From Chitinophagaceae bacterium (GTDB lineage: Bacteria > Bacteroidota > Bacteroidia > Chitinophagales > Chitinophagaceae): a stretch of 34,016 bases of DNA. Position numbers and translations under genes: made by a program. Each line of letters begins with the position of its first letter. Positions within the stretch are counted from its first letter, which is position 1. The notes beneath the pieces were generated by a model. It was not told where the DNA came from. It did not search any database and worked only from the letters and a program-made list of their open reading frames with translations. The DNA lies in the NCBI GenBank assembly GCA_947455605.1, contig CANGOX010000031.1, forward strand, positions 1-34,016. Direction: 5' to 3'. Positions 33,574-34,016 of the stretch are shown here, piece by piece.

Positions 33574-34016
33574 ATGCTCATCTATCGTGATGCGGTTATT
33601 GGAGATATGGAAAAGATAGTAGCTATCTATAATTCCACCATTCCTACCCGAATGGTTACCGCCGATACCGAACCTGTAACTGTAGAAAGCCGTTTACCTT
33701 GGTTTCATGAGCACAATCCTGCCACAAGACCTTTATGGGTTATTGAAAATGAAAATAAACAGATCACCGGCTGGGTAAGTTTTCAATCCTTTTACGGCAG
33801 GCCCGCTTATGCTGCTACCGCCGAGATCAGTATCTATCTGGATGCCTCACAACGGGGAAAAGGAATCGGTAAAGAAGTACTGCAATATTCACTAAATAAA
33901 GCAACGGAACTTGGTATTAAAACACTACTCGGTTTCATCTTCGCTCACAATGAACCCAGCCTGAAACTATTCAGACAGGCAGGTTTTGAAGATTGGGCAA
34001 CATTGCCTGATGTTGC
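33574..34016 (+). CDS. GNAT N-acetyltransferase, phosphinothricin acetyltransferase-like (partial)
   Basis: A reading frame that runs off the right end, 147 codons visible. It begins MLIYRDAVIGDMEKIVAIYN, has WFHEHNP and the acetyl-CoA loop QRGKGIG (93-99), then HNEPSLKLFRQAGFE (125-139). This order is that of the Pat/YncA group, which acetylates small amines or the methionine analogue phosphinothricin/methionine sulfone. About 15-25 residues are probably missing. The start is the first ATG in frame and matches the family N-terminus. Confidence 0.9.
   Translation, partial: MLIYRDAVIGDMEKIVAIYNSTIPTRMVTADTEPVTVESRLPWFHEHNPATRPLWVIENENKQITGWVSFQSFYGRPAYAATAEISIYLDASQRGKGIGKEVLQYSLNKATELGIKTLLGFIFAHNEPSLKLFRQAGFEDWATLPDV

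Overview
The window looks like chromosomal DNA from a Bacteroidota bacterium, most likely a Chitinophagaceae-type member. The evidence is gene content: a ligase-associated DNA repair cassette, a CBM9/DUF5916-type protein, an M56 peptidase carrying SusC/TonB-plug-like repeats, a DUF6728-like small protein, a lipid A gene (lpxB), lipoproteins and a Tat-exported sugar isomerase-like protein. Several genes also carry the Bacteroidota -7 promoter element TAnnTTTG about 10-55 bases before the start. I see no rRNA, tRNA, CRISPR array, insertion sequence or phage module.

Layout. 1-3.2 kb: end of a Lhr-like helicase, the PdeM-type phosphoesterase and a histone-deacetylase-family hydrolase. 3.2-7 kb: a DUF5916 protein and an XRE/S24 LexA-like regulator on the minus strand, then a 0.3 kb cluster of REP-like hairpins. 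7-9.9 kb: M14 carboxypeptidase, surE and a small membrane protein. 10-14 kb, minus strand: blaI, an M56/plug/TonB fusion sensor and a cell-wall amidase. 14.1-18.8 kb: lpxB, a DUF922 protease, a small DUF6728-like protein missed by ordinary length cut-offs, an N-terminal-nucleophile acylase and a secreted DUF4412/GLPGLI-like protein. 18.8-21.6 kb: metX, osmC and metZ (methionine biosynthesis). 21.7-33.5 kb: a carbohydrate region with GH130 lipoprotein, ThuA, MFS permease, Gfo/Idh/MocA oxidoreductase, PQQ dehydrogenase with an inserted cytochrome c, Dabb protein, GH3 beta-glucosidase, Tat-exported sugar isomerase-like protein and a Nudix-related (NrtR/AraR-type) regulator. The right edge cuts a GNAT acetyltransferase.

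The genes themselves are mostly recognisable. The most striking unexplained structure is between them. At least nine intergenic spaces contain long inverted repeats whose arms are built by iterating a short word. A different word is used at most loci, and an arm usually begins within 0-8 bases of a stop codon. They occur in convergent and tandem gaps but not in the simple divergent gaps. A single-arm-like 7-bp repeat of the same style sits inside lpxB. These may be terminators, a spreading repeat system, or both.

Functionally, the right half reads as a periplasm-centred sugar module: surface and periplasmic glycosidases release sugars, a quinoprotein and an NAD(P)-type oxidoreductase oxidise them, a permease imports them, and a Nudix-fold regulator without an intact catalytic motif could sense the product. 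This is inference from context.
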